Shown: positions 40,101-47,119 of the stretch, piece after piece
Position numbering within the stretch: the stretch's first letter is position 1
Layout: each line of letters starts with the position of its first letter
NCBI GenBank assembly: GCA_947626265.1
Contig: CANQRM010000006.1
Location: forward strand, 62,001 to 126,000
Reading direction: 5' to 3'
Length of the DNA: 64,000 bases
Source: an uncultured Oscillospiraceae bacterium
GTDB lineage: Bacteria > Bacillota > Clostridia > Oscillospirales > Oscillospiraceae
The notes under the pieces: generated by a model
The model's database searches: none
What the model saw: the letters and a program-made list of their open reading frames with translations, nothing else
What the model was told of the DNA's origin: nothing
Position numbers and translations under genes: made by a program

Positions 40101-40743
40101 TGCCCATCACGGTCACGTCCCCGCTGATCGCAAAGCCACCCGCCGCGGTCCCTTCCGGGTTCGCGCCGAAGTGGACCGTGCCGTCGGTGATTATGATGCC
40201 TTCGTAAGGAGCCCCATTCCAAAGGGTCGAGGTGGCGGGGACAGTGACAGTCACGGGCTCAGCCGCGTAGATGTAGATCTCCACATTTTTTTCCAGACGC
40301 AGCGTATTGTAGGCGCCGCTGCCGCAGTCTTTCAGCAGCTCGATGCACGCTGTGCCGCCCTCATTGACCGCGCACGCCGCGTACCATGCCTCCGACAGGG
40401 AATCATACCCCTGCACGGAGACGGCGTTATCCCCGGCGGGAGCTCCGTCATAGAGACTGACCATCGCCACAGGGTCCTCCTCCGTGGGCGCGGGCACATC
40501 CCCAGCGGGCTCCTCCACCGCCGGCATGGGCTCATCCACCGCCGCGGGAGCGGGGGCATATTCCTCCTCCGCGGGGATGGGCGCCGCGGGGTCGGCCGTC
40601 TCCTCCGGCGCGGGCGCCACAGGGGCCATGGGCGCGGCGGCGCTCTCCTCCGCCGGGAGAAACTCCTCCGCCCCGATGGCGGGTACCGCCAGGCCGACGG
40701 CCATCACGACCGCCAGAAACAGACTTAACGCGCGCTTTTTCAT
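34195..40743 (-). CDS. giant secreted surface protein B (2182 aa), paralogue of A
   Basis: The protein begins with a signal peptide and an acidic Ala/Pro/Glu-rich stretch. Ig-like units ending in YYVWWRV or YYVWYKV alternate with a long beta-helix region (about residues 540-1080) made of SGGTV, VTVSGG and LTVNGG repeats. More Ig-like units follow, then a Gly/Ser-rich linker, a Thr-Pro repeat linker and aromatic wall-binding repeats matching protein A. The N-terminal two thirds have diverged while the last part is almost identical. Both genes have the same kind of promoter and 5' leader. A role as a large adhesin or surface scaffold is likely but unproven. Confidence 0.85.
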   Translation of the reverse strand: MKKRALSLFLAVVMAVGLAVPAIGAEEFLPAEESAAAPMAPVAPAPEETADPAAPIPAEEEYAPAPAAVDEPMPAVEEPAGDVPAPTEEDPVAMVSLYDGAPAGDNAVSVQGYDSLSEAWYAACAVNEGGTACIELLKDCGSGAYNTLRLEKNVEIYIYAAEPVTVTVPATSTLWNGAPYEGIIITDGTVHFGANPEGTAAGGFAISGDVTVMGTADTHGTLTCGSNVAIYGVLTATEYDIRIGQGVVTLSGGTYSKLHMDNASVSMLDMLAAGRCFANGDNSYKVASYDANRARELYNVKVLMDPKVKPPEGNTGIKYNSTEPVDLVTEGEESSSADMEYAVTTDNTEPSEGDWGTAVPTTKDRPAGRYYVWWRVLPGGGFAGDRGGPIEVRIEAGLPEEYEAPTAREGLVWNNQPQALVNAGTFPAEGGDYKFQYRLEGSEKWSQWSDEIPETVDESWGYRNRRMEYDVYWRIFDNVNNKPADGFGFPEEGVPIHVVVENALAYNEAGGYFHTFQDTIKAANESEDERAGNIWLEGDVAYNDYEHVAGVFGAEIRKPVTLQSYGSRSVQADLEIMSGGSLTVKGNVYVADVHARAGAVTVDGGRVATLSQYTNAEEPITFEVKSGQVTSMYVGKGATATVGEGTEVEDVDVRGGTVTIAGGSIGWLQVQSGKATLTGGTYNLITVEEEVSLKDLLDPDKDYKFYEKYYDYRNDVWTERPVSESDLVNDDSLVNVTVKAGDSEAIVSGQGGFATLAEAMARAQELGSATVTLLRDTAAADVTVSQGNITLQGNGYAVGGGLTLSGGSLAVNGAGLGNVTVSGEGSLTVSGGEVKSLTVSGGTAAVSAAVTTLTVNGGSVTASAAVTTLTVNGGTAAVSGEVTTATAGDGGTVTVSGGRVGTMTLDLNGNMSMSSGTVGRLTAGRNTTLNISGGTVSELTSQNGQGVTISGGSVGSMTVTQSGDAAISGGTVEELTVRVRGGSTVTVSGSADVGRMKVENSSISFVDEGPVKAKFSGGTVGSLSIANGSGGVSVKISGSAVIGSVSGLRMLDMYGGTVGTDGELLDVVQSFTGTISGGTIIAGLRCAQGNGLVLSGGTYAQIAAPDKTILQSMLADGCAYFDKDGKGVPLSIVLKNVTVRAKAPATVVEKPLGWWLVYEKGKEQDLVIEGTVSHGTMKYAVTENKTEKPGADSFSDKIPKREEVGTYYVWWMVEGEDGYNDYIPPETDSPIEVTIERADMTVTPPEAAEDLVYTGGEQELLKEGGSVEGNNGTMQYAVTKTYDEPTDDSAWKTYEAIEKGTDAGTYYVWYKAVPNSGSYDHAGPWCLPVTIKKADPTVTAPAVVAENIPFDNTPKALLTSLGNVPEGCTMYYAVTESDAAPAANAVWTDKIADVTGTAAGTYYVWYKVEGGNNYNDAEPDKVGPVTINDAAANIDTSFYSTLKDAVTYANGADVITVRQNALLDAPITLTKAVTLGSADPVFVNGSNDGDTFILGAGGSLTVNDFVTVTGVRAGSVSVPMNMKGNVTVTPEGGGARVRFDESAADNVLQVGATTVSGEPGDEVTVNSAGSVIVTLKSGDTMTIDGRTYTNNGSEPAKVTINQDGSFHLDSGVSWAVNVPAMGLRLAPGDRVDYTAGGKTVTLRGGAEGGTVDIDWKGNVTVTAGDVGVKGDVDVAAVEEASATQLGDILIYVRDTNGDPIDGATVTVTAVNGEAETETWTGTETAPGGDTAKGTEKKTAGGKASFSDLPYGVYDVTVVYKVGGINNEGGIELTATGSLTVSRTAGEKEFTFDLLLVSTAMAGNRRPAVENLTDAITDAEKQSATAASETSIEITLTSNKVTENKGSAEQRAAVQDIQEKIGQELGGTGAAGETIESSVTDYVDVTITKQEYTVKEGEDPVKKGEAVPVTRTEKLLTLRFPISGAMQTELAGFEAKEEHVFVYRYHNGAAERMERVSAAVGANAGYECYYLEDGVLVIRANQFSVYAFGVSEKKVEEYTPGSGGSSSGGGGSGGGLPWPDPTPTPTPTPTPTPTPTPTPGDEPSDTHPAPASGTGWSYDRTTGAWYFYKNNKLVANYWVGKIDGASAWDNNWYYVGADGKMLTGFQYLDDLHGGYGWYLLQPTNAKGEIGKMLTGFQWTYDAAVGTGWFSTKNGSAGKCTWNEGWGSYNAARGLWSDGLAHRG
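34201..34998 (-). repeat. long direct repeat shared with the paralogue, copy 2
   Basis: This copy matches 27631-28445. The two copies are in direct orientation about 6.5 kb apart, so recombination between them could delete or fuse the intervening gene. Confidence 0.85.
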
Positions 40744-40799
40744 ATGGGTGACCCTCCTTGGATGCGTTTTGGGGCATATGTATGCATTATGTTATCTTA

Positions 40800-40858
40800 A
40801 TTGTAACACCCCTCGGCGTATTCGCAACAACAATTCAGGTTCGATTTTCCACATTTCG
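40800..40858 (-). promoter_or_regulatory. promoter of surface protein B with 29-bp upstream element
   Basis: On the minus strand the element at 40830-40858 is followed by TTGCGA (40822-40827), 16 bp and TACAAT (40800-40805). It differs from the protein A element at only one base inside the 29 bp and has the same 25-bp gap to the -10 box. The spacer has G4 here rather than G9. Confidence 0.8.
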
Positions 40859-40871
40859 GGACAAACAGGCA

Positions 40872-40900
40872 TAAATAAGGCCCCCTCTGACGAGGGGGCT
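40872..40900 (-). terminator. terminator of the Nif11-type peptide gene
   Basis: GCCCCCTC and GAGGGGGC pair around GTCA, followed by TTATTTAT on the minus strand. Confidence 0.75.
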
Positions 40901-40917
40901 GTCGCTGTGCGTGGGGG

Positions 40918-41166
40918 TCAGACAAGCTCCGTGGCCTCCGGCTTCCACTGATTCGCCCCGCCGTTTTTGGTGGTGACGGAAACGACACCGCCGGCGACGG
41001 CCGCCACGGCCTCGTCGGACAGCTCGCCGCCGGCAGCCGCCTTGAGCTTCTCAAAAAGCTCCTGCGCCTTCTCCAGGGCCAGCTCCGTGCCGTACTCCTT
41101 GGCGATGGCGATCACGTCCTCCGCGGACTTCGCCTCCTTCAGTTTCGCGAGCATCTCTCCGTTCAT
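40918..41166 (-). CDS. Nif11-type leader peptide (RiPP/bacteriocin precursor-like)
   Basis: This 82-aa protein has an amphipathic helical leader (KLKEAKSAEDVIAIAKEYG) ending ELSDEAVAAVAGG at residue 60. The core is 22 residues without cysteine. The leader matches the Nif11-like class of precursor peptides, which are modified and then cut after GG by a peptidase-ABC exporter. No cyclase or exporter with a C39 peptidase is in the window, so the processing enzymes must lie elsewhere if it is used. AAAGGAG precedes ATG 41166. The two-box motif lies 74 bp upstream. Confidence 0.8.
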   Translation of the reverse strand: MNGEMLAKLKEAKSAEDVIAIAKEYGTELALEKAQELFEKLKAAAGGELSDEAVAAVAGGVVSVTTKNGGANQWKPEATELV

Positions 41167-41239
41167 CGTTGTATCTCCTTTCTGGACTTGTGTATTCGAA
41201 ACGCACCGATGCGCCGTTTCCTCATTTCCTGTTCTGTCT

Positions 41240-41265
41240 CTTTATACGACTCAGCAGGGCAAAAG
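41240..41265 (-). promoter_or_regulatory. two-box promoter motif, copy B
   Basis: CTTTTGCCC, 8 bp, CGTATAAAG on the minus strand, followed by AGACAG. It sits between the terminator of the lipoprotein gene and the Nif11-type peptide gene. Confidence 0.7.
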
Positions 41266-41271
41266 GGCCAA

Positions 41272-41303
41272 GGGGGCGGCAAAATATTTTTTCCCGCCCC
41301 CGG
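41272..41303 (-). terminator. terminator of the lipoprotein gene
   Basis: GGGGGCGG and CCGCCCCC enclose an A/T-rich inner hairpin. It is directly followed by the two-box motif of the next gene. Confidence 0.6.
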
Positions 41304-41326
41304 CCATGTTCCGGGACTGTGCGGGT

Positions 41327-42451
41327 TTATGCCGCGGGGGCCTCCACCGCCATACCGGCCAGGATGGGAGCCAGGACCGCCCCGACGGCGTCGCCCAGCA
41401 GCATCTGCAGGTCCGCCGGCAGCGGGCTCTCCTCGCCGGCGGCGTTCAGCTCGCTGAGATTCACGGCGCTCGCCAGGTCCACGGCGTCAGGGCCGAAGGC
41501 CTCGCCCGCGACGGCGTGCTTGCTCAGGGTGAACTGCACGTCGAAATGGCCCTCGCCCATGTCGCCCATGACGTCAACGGACAGGTTCCTGCCGTCCTCG
41601 CCGCCGGTCACGATGTAGTACAGGCCGTTGTAGCCGTCGGTCTCGCCGTCGGAGGCGATGACGAACATATAGCCCACGCCGGCGTCCACATCGCCCTGGC
41701 CCACATAGAAAGCGGCCTCCAGCGTCGCGTCCACGTTCTCGTCCTTCAGCATCTCCACGTTGGGGATGGGCTTGCCGTTCATGGTCATGTTGCCCAGGAC
41801 CTTCAGAAGGCCTTCCTTGTCCACGCTGATGCCGGTCATCTTATACTCGCCCGCGGGCAGCAGCACCTCGCCGGTATCCGGGTCAGTGACGTCCTCGTCG
41901 ATGGTGATGATCTGGTCGGCGTTGATGCTCTCCTTCAGGATCTCCTGGATGCTTTCGGTATTCACCTCGAGCCCGGCGGGAGGCGTCTCCACGGGCGCCG
42001 CCGTGGCCTCGGGGGCCTCGGCCGCGGCCTGCTCCGCGCGGGCGAAGAAGTCATAGATGCTCTGGGCCGCCGCGTTGGCGTCCATGTTCTGCAGCTTCTC
42101 CACCAGCACGTCCCGCAGCCCGGCCAGGCCGGTGGCCATCTCCATCACCGGGTCGATGACATAGTCCTTGTGGCCCAGGGTGGGGCTGTCGAGATGGATG
42201 ACGTACAGGTCGTCCACCTGGGTGAAGCCGATCTCGCAGGCCCGCTCATCGCCGTTGTCAATGTGCACCACCAGGGCGTCGTCCATCACGTCCACGCCGA
42301 TCTCCAGACCGGACAGGTCGATGTTCGTCTCGCCCGTCACCACGGAGACGCCGGACAGGCTGTAGCAGGTGCCGGCCCCGGGACCCTCCGTAAAGGCGCA
42401 GGCACTCAGCATCAGCACGGCGCTCAGGATGACAGCCAACAACTTTCTCAT
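41327..42451 (-). CDS. lipoprotein of unknown function
   Basis: The 374-aa protein has a lipoprotein signal peptide with lipobox LSAC near residue 18. After the anchor it has a beta-rich part (about 30-125), a Ala/Glu/Pro-rich linker (about 140-160), a second beta-rich part (about 165-310) and a hydrophobic C-terminus. No enzyme motif was recognised. Its promoter shares the 29-bp element with the two giant surface proteins and it also has the two-box motif upstream, so it belongs to both groups. Confidence 0.8.
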   Translation of the reverse strand: MRKLLAVILSAVLMLSACAFTEGPGAGTCYSLSGVSVVTGETNIDLSGLEIGVDVMDDALVVHIDNGDERACEIGFTQVDDLYVIHLDSPTLGHKDYVIDPVMEMATGLAGLRDVLVEKLQNMDANAAAQSIYDFFARAEQAAAEAPEATAAPVETPPAGLEVNTESIQEILKESINADQIITIDEDVTDPDTGEVLLPAGEYKMTGISVDKEGLLKVLGNMTMNGKPIPNVEMLKDENVDATLEAAFYVGQGDVDAGVGYMFVIASDGETDGYNGLYYIVTGGEDGRNLSVDVMGDMGEGHFDVQFTLSKHAVAGEAFGPDAVDLASAVNLSELNAAGEESPLPADLQMLLGDAVGAVLAPILAGMAVEAPAA

Positions 42452-42504
42452 TTTTCTTGTTCCTCCTTGAATATGATTTTGTACCGCGTGAAAGCGATAC
42501 TTAG

Positions 42505-42563
42505 ATTATATCATTATTTTCCCGCCGCCGCACATCAATTCAGGTTCGTATTCGGCCATTTCG
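42505..42563 (-). promoter_or_regulatory. promoter of the lipoprotein gene with 29-bp upstream element
   Basis: TATAAT (42505-42510 on the minus strand) is 25 bp from CCTGAATTG (42536-42544), which ends the element at 42535-42563. No good -35 hexamer is present, so the element probably binds an activator that replaces it. Confidence 0.75.
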
Positions 42564-42591
42564 CGTCCGCGCGCATGGGTCTGTCCTGTTT

Positions 42592-42617
42592 CTTTATACG
42601 TTTTGCGGGGGCAAAAG
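42592..42617 (-). promoter_or_regulatory. two-box promoter motif, copy C
   Basis: CTTTTGCCC, 8 bp, CGTATAAAG, then AAACAG on the minus strand, 141 bp upstream of the lipoprotein start. Confidence 0.7.
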
Positions 42618-42688
42618 GGATAAAAAAGAATCTTTGTTGCCAATTTAACGTTTTCGATGCTATAATCATACCGCGCCGCTTTACCCGC

Positions 42689-42717
42689 ACAATTCAGGGC
42701 GGATTTTTGTTGATTCG
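42689..42717 (-). promoter_or_regulatory. degenerate fourth copy of the 29-bp element
   Basis: ACAATTCAGG at one end and TTCG at the other match the full copies with equal length, but the centre differs. TATAGC lies 25 bp away on the minus strand. Confidence 0.4.
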
Positions 42718-42873
42718 GGACAGGGGCATTGCAAAAACTTCTCGCATCCTTTTAAATATCATACATGTATCAAATGGCGCATGCGTCCTCCCGGTCGTCG
42801 CCCGGTCCGGGACGGCGCGCCTGCGCCGGCGGCAGAGGAAGAAACGACATGTATGAGATGAAAGGAGAACCAA

Positions 42874-43128
42874 ATGGAAGAGATCCTCAAAAACGCGATG
42901 AACGGCAAGGAACTGGATCTGGACGAGCTGCAGAAGGTGACCGGCGGCGTCATGATAGACGCGTCGCAGGTGGCCGCCCTTATGAATGAGCACTGCTACT
43001 CGTGCAAATATGAGAATAAGAATACGGAATGCATGAGTTACCTGGGTACAGTGATCACGGCTCTCCAGAACGCGGGCCCTGGCGGCAAGGTAGACGTCAG
43101 CTGCCCCAAGGGCCTGGTCAAGCTGTAA
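42874..43128 (+). CDS. small peptide with double-glycine leader
   Basis: The 84-aa protein starts after GAAAGGAG. Residues 1-25 form a short leader ending LDLDELQKVTGG, as in lanthipeptide and class II bacteriocin precursors. The 59-residue remainder has four cysteines (HCYSCKYENKNTEC and VSC) and a hydrophobic helix. It lies 90 bp upstream of a single-chain ABC importer with an RsbW-like tail and divergently from a lipoprotein. An exported signal or bacteriocin is plausible; the target is unknown. Confidence 0.72.
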   Translation: MEEILKNAMNGKELDLDELQKVTGGVMIDASQVAALMNEHCYSCKYENKNTECMSYLGTVITALQNAGPGGKVDVSCPKGLVKL

Positions 43129-43159
43129 AGGGCGGATACATACCTATCGGGCGGGCAAG

Positions 43160-43181
43160 GGGGCGCGCGAAAGCGCGCCCC
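43160..43181 (+). other. 9-bp hairpin with GAAA tetraloop
   Basis: GGGGCGCGC and GCGCGCCCC pair perfectly around GAAA between the peptide and transporter genes. No T-run follows, so it more likely sets relative mRNA stability of the two genes than ends transcription. Confidence 0.65.
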
Positions 43182-43218
43182 GGCGCATGTTGAAAACGAA
43201 GAGAGGAACGCAGAAAGC

Positions 43219-46200
43219 ATGAAGAACATAGTCAAACGATCAGGAGCGCTGCTGCTGGCATTATTGCTGGTATTGGCGCTGGCGGGCTGCGGGGAAAAGG
43301 ACGACGCGTTAACGTCCCTGGAGCAGCTGAACGAGAAGGGGCGCGTCATCGGCGTGGCCCAGGGCTCGGAGGGGGACATGGCCTCGGAAAAGGCCTTTCC
43401 CAACGCCACCCTCAGCCGCTACACCAGCAGCGTGACGGCGTATCTGGCCGTGCAGCAGGGGAAGCTGGACGCCTTCGCCTTCGACCGGACTATGCTCCGC
43501 TTCGCCCTGGCCAACGGCCTGGAGGGGCTCACGCTCCTGGACGAGACCCTGGGAGACGTGACGGATATCGCCATCGGCATATCCCGCCAGTCGGATATCC
43601 CCGGCCTCACGGATAAGATAAATGAGTTCCTGGCGGGCCTGGAGGCGGACGGGACCCTGGACGACATGAAGAGCCGCTGGATAGACCAGGCGGACGAGAC
43701 CATGCCCGACATCCCCCTGCCGGAGGACCCAAAGGAGACCCTGACCGTGGGCACCACGGGGATGGTGCAGCCCTTCAGCTACTACAAGGACAACCAGCTC
43801 TGGGGCTTCGACATCGAGATGGCCACCCGGGCCGCGGCTTGGCTGGGCATGGACGTGGAATTTCGCATCTACGACTTCGACGGCGTCATCGCCGCGGCCC
43901 AGGCCGGCGTCATCGACTGCATCATGACCAACCTGAACATCACCGCCGAGCGGCAGGAGGTCATCGACTTCTCCACGCCCATCTATGACACCGAGACGGC
44001 CCTTCTGGTGAAGGCCCCGGAGGGCGCGGCCGCGGCGGCGGACGTCATCACCGAGATATCCCAATTGAACGGCAAGCGCATCGGCGTCGAGACGGGCACC
44101 ACCTTTGATGCCATGACCGATAAGTTCTTCAAGGACCCCCAGAAGTCCTACTACAACACCTTTACCGATATGGTGGAGGCCATACGCCAGGGGAAGCTGG
44201 ACGGCTTCCTCATGGATGAGCCCACGGCAACGGTGCTGTGCGCCCGGGCCGGCGGCGTGCGCTACCTGCCGGAGATGCTCACAAGCGAGGACTACGCCTT
44301 CGCCTTCCCCAAGACGGACGGCGCCGCGGCATTGCGGGACGAGCTGAACGAGTACATGGCCCAGCTCCGGGAGGACGGGACCCTGGACGAGATGATCGCC
44401 ACCTGGACCGGCACGGACGAGTCCGCCAAGACGCTGGAAGACCCCACGGATATCCCCGCCACCAACGGCAGGACCTTGGAATACGCCACCTCCGGTGACC
44501 TGGAGCCTCTCTCTTACCTGAAGAGCGGTCAGGCCATGGGTTATGAGGTGGACATCGTGACCCGCTTCTGCATGGATAAGGGCTACGGCCTGCACGTGCA
44601 GATCGTGGACTTCGCGCCCCGCCTGGCCGGCCTGCAGGCGGGCAAGTACGATCTGGGCTCCGGCGGCATCTCCGTCACCGAGGAGCGCTCGGAGAATATG
44701 TACTTCTCCGATCCCGACTACGCCGGCGGCGTGGTGGTCGTGGTGGCCAGCGGCGAGGATACCGAGAGCGGCGGGTTCTTCGCGGGGCTGGCCGAGAGCT
44801 TTGACAAGACCTTCGTCCGGGAAAACCGCTGGGAGATGATCCTCTCCGGCCTGGGCATCACCGCCATCATATCCCTGTTCTCCGCCCTGTTCGGCACTAT
44901 CCTCGGCTTCGGTCTTTGCATGGTGCGGCGCAGCCGCTATAAGCTCCCCTCCGGCATCGTGGCGGCCTTCATCCGCCTTATCCAGGGCATCCCCGTGCTG
45001 GTGCTGCTGATGGTGCTGTTCTACATCGTGTTCGCCAACGTGGGCATAAGCGGCGTGGTGGTGGCCATCGTGGCCTTCTCCATCAACTTCGCGGCCTATG
45101 TGTCCGAGATGATGCGCATGGGCATCGCCGCGGTGGACCAGGGCCAGTGGGAGGCCGCCCAGGCCATCGGCTTCGACCGGGTGAAGACCTTCACCAAGAT
45201 CATCGCCCCCCAGGCCGCCCGGCACATCCTCCCCGTCTACCGGGGCGAGTTCATCTCCATGGTGAAGATGACCTCTGTGGTGGGCTATATCGCGGTGCAG
45301 GACCTGACGAAGGTCACGGACCTCATCCGCAGCCGGACCTTCGAGGCGTTCTTCCCCCTGCTGGCCTCTGCGGTCATCTACTTCCTGCTGGCGTGGCTGC
45401 TCACGTCGGTGCTGACCGTGCTGGAGAAGAAGCTGGACCCCAAGCGCAGGCCCCGGAAGCAGTATGATGTGACCGTGGAGCCCCCCGCCCCCGCCCGGTT
45501 CGAGAACACCGACGGGCCCATCATCACCTTCTCCCATCTCAAAAAGGTCTACCCCAACGCCACGCCCCTGAAGGACGTGAACGCCGAGGTGCGCAAGGGC
45601 GACGTGGTCACCATCATTGGCCCCTCCGGCACCGGCAAGAGCACGCTCCTGCGCTGCCTGAACCGCCTGGAGACCCCCACCGAGGGCAGCATCCTGGCTT
45701 TCGGCCAGGAGATGACCACCGCCAAGCCCGCCCAATTGAGCGCCGTGCGCCGGCGGATGGGCATGGTGTTCCAGTCCTTCAACCTCTTCGGCCACCTGAC
45801 CGTCATGGAGAACATCATCCTTGGCCCCATGCTCCTGAAAGGCGTGTCCGAGCAGGACGCGGTGGCGAGAGCCATGCACCTTCTGCGCCTGGTGGGCATG
45901 GAGGAGCGGGCCGACCGGTATCCCGACGAGCTGTCCGGCGGCCAGAAGCAGCGGGTGGCCATTGCCCGCACCCTGGCCATGGAGCCGGAGGTGGTGCTCT
46001 TCGACGAGCCCACCAGCGCCCTGGACCCCACCATGGTGGGCGAGGTGCTGGGGGTCATCAAGGGCCTGGCCGCCCAGGGCATGACCATGCTCATCGTCAC
46101 CCACGAGATGCGCTTCGCGCGGGACGTGTCCACCCGGGTCTTTTACATGGACCAGGGCGAGATATACGAGGAAGGGCCTCCCAGCCAGATCTTCGACGCG

Positions 46201-46626
46201 CCCCAGCGGGAGCGGACCCGCGCCTTCATCCTGCGCATCCGCACCTGGGAGCACGCCGTGCACCGCAAGGATTTCGACTTCCAGGACATGACCACCTCTT
46301 TGAGCATGTTCTGCATGCGCCAGGGCATGACCGCCCGGCAGATGTACGTGGCCCAGCTGGTGGTGGAGGAGATCATGATGAACGTGCTCCTGCCCGCCGC
46401 CGAAGGGCTTTCAGACCCGGACATCCGGCTGCGGCTGGACTGCTCCGAGGGCGGCGGCATCATGAAGCTGGCGGTGGAGTACCCGGCCATCCCCGGCGAG
46501 CCTTTGGCGGGGCTTGAGAAGGAGGACACCGACGACCTGACCGGGATGCTGCTGCGCCGGTACGTGACGGATATGCACGTAGACGCCGCCGGCCACCGGG
46601 GCGAATTCACCCTCCGGGCGGTGTGA
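43219..46626 (+). CDS. single-chain polar amino-acid ABC importer with RsbW-like C-terminal domain
   Basis: The 1135-aa protein fuses a whole transporter. A lipoprotein signal (LAGC, Cys24) is followed by half an SBP_bac_3 domain (about residues 33-155), a complete one (about 172-405) and another half (about 425-510). Then come the permease (about 535-745, EAA-type loop near 645) and a GlnQ-type ATPase (about 765-1010, Walker [30 protein letters not shown]). The last 115 residues resemble an anti-sigma HATPase: [12 protein letters not shown] is the N-box, but the G1 region is degraded. Glutamine or another polar amino acid is the likely substrate. The order is unlike the usual separate GlnH/P/Q genes. 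Confidence 0.85.
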   Translation: MKNIVKRSGALLLALLLVLALAGCGEKDDALTSLEQLNEKGRVIGVAQGSEGDMASEKAFPNATLSRYTSSVTAYLAVQQGKLDAFAFDRTMLRFALANGLEGLTLLDETLGDVTDIAIGISRQSDIPGLTDKINEFLAGLEADGTLDDMKSRWIDQADETMPDIPLPEDPKETLTVGTTGMVQPFSYYKDNQLWGFDIEMATRAAAWLGMDVEFRIYDFDGVIAAAQAGVIDCIMTNLNITAERQEVIDFSTPIYDTETALLVKAPEGAAAAADVITEISQLNGKRIGVETGTTFDAMTDKFFKDPQKSYYNTFTDMVEAIRQGKLDGFLMDEPTATVLCARAGGVRYLPEMLTSEDYAFAFPKTDGAAALRDELNEYMAQLREDGTLDEMIATWTGTDESAKTLEDPTDIPATNGRTLEYATSGDLEPLSYLKSGQAMGYEVDIVTRFCMDKGYGLHVQIVDFAPRLAGLQAGKYDLGSGGISVTEERSENMYFSDPDYAGGVVVVVASGEDTESGGFFAGLAESFDKTFVRENRWEMILSGLGITAIISLFSALFGTILGFGLCMVRRSRYKLPSGIVAAFIRLIQGIPVLVLLMVLFYIVFANVGISGVVVAIVAFSINFAAYVSEMMRMGIAAVDQGQWEAAQAIGFDRVKTFTKIIAPQAARHILPVYRGEFISMVKMTSVVGYIAVQDLTKVTDLIRSRTFEAFFPLLASAVIYFLLAWLLTSVLTVLEKKLDPKRRPRKQYDVTVEPPAPARFENTDGPIITFSHLKKVYPNATPLKDVNAEVRKGDVVTIIGPSGTGKSTLLRCLNRLETPTEGSILAFGQEMTTAKPAQLSAVRRRMGMVFQSFNLFGHLTVMENIILGPMLLKGVSEQDAVARAMHLLRLVGMEERADRYPDELSGGQKQRVAIARTLAMEPEVVLFDEPTSALDPTMVGEVLGVIKGLAAQGMTMLIVTHEMRFARDVSTRVFYMDQGEIYEEGPPSQIFDAPQRERTRAFILRIRTWEHAVHRKDFDFQDMTTSLSMFCMRQGMTARQMYVAQLVVEEIMMNVLLPAAEGLSDPDIRLRLDCSEGGGIMKLAVEYPAIPGEPLAGLEKEDTDDLTGMLLRRYVTDMHVDAAGHRGEFTLRAV

Positions 46627-46640
46627 CACCAAGACATACG

Positions 46641-46676
46641 AAGAACAGCCCCAACAAACGGGGCTGTTCTTTTTTG
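46641..46676 (+). terminator. terminator of the ABC importer gene
   Basis: AGAACAGCCCC pairs with GGGGCTGTTCT and is followed by TTTTT. Confidence 0.9.
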
Positions 46677-46687
46677 CGCTTATGGGG

Positions 46688-46745
46688 TTGACAAGTCCAC
46701 ACTATTGTGGTAGTGTGGATATATAAACTATTGCAATAGTGTGGA
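46688..46745 (+). promoter_or_regulatory. promoter and operators of the blaI-blaR1-like pair
   Basis: TTGACA (46688-46693), 17 bp and a TG-extended TAGTGT (46711-46716) overlap the dyad CACACTA-N6-TAGTGTG (46698-46717). A second dyad, ACTATTGCAATAGT (about 46727-46740), lies in the leader. Paired dyads of this kind fit BlaI/MecI-type repressors. Confidence 0.7.
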
Positions 46746-46759
46746 AGGAAGTACACGAT

Positions 46760-47113
46760 ATGAAGCTATTCGACTCGGAGCTGAAGGTGATGGACGTGCT
46801 GTGGCGCAGCGGCGACACCACCGCCAAGGAGATAAGCAACATCCTGGCGGCGTCCGTTGGCTGGAACATGAACACCACCTACACGGTCATCAAAAAATGC
46901 GTCGCCAAGGGGGCCATCCGCCGCTCAGAACCCAACTTTCTCTGCCACGCCCTCATATCCAAGGACGAGGTCCGCGCCGAGGAGGCCGGTGAGCTGATGA
47001 CGAAGCTGTTCGACGGCTCGCCGGACCTGCTGTTCGCCTCCCTGCTGGGGGGCAAGGCCCTGTCCAAGGAGCAGATCGACAGGCTCCGGGCCTGGATAGA
47101 CCAGCAGGAGTGA
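46760..47113 (+). CDS. blaI: BlaI/MecI-family transcriptional repressor
   Basis: The 117-aa protein has the winged-helix DNA-binding domain (LKVMDVLWRSGDTTAKEISNIL, with the recognition helix near NMNTTYTVIKKCV) and a C-terminal dimerisation helix. Family members repress beta-lactamase or other genes until cut by the M56 membrane peptidase, encoded 6 bp downstream. ATG 46760 was chosen because AAGGAAG is 10 nt upstream. The two dyads in its promoter suggest self-repression. Confidence 0.9.
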   Translation: MKLFDSELKVMDVLWRSGDTTAKEISNILAASVGWNMNTTYTVIKKCVAKGAIRRSEPNFLCHALISKDEVRAEEAGELMTKLFDGSPDLLFASLLGGKALSKEQIDRLRAWIDQQE

Positions 47114-47119
47114 GAGACC

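Larger units (their letters stand above)
42452..42873. promoter_or_regulatory. 422-bp regulatory intergenic region between divergent genes
   Basis: No gene is seen. Going leftward it holds a degenerate 29-bp element (42689-42717), the two-box motif copy C (42592-42617), a full 29-bp element (42535-42563) and a -10 box (42505-42510). The right part, in front of the GG-leader peptide gene, has the palindrome ATACATGTAT near 42763-42772 and no clear -35. Confidence 0.6.
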
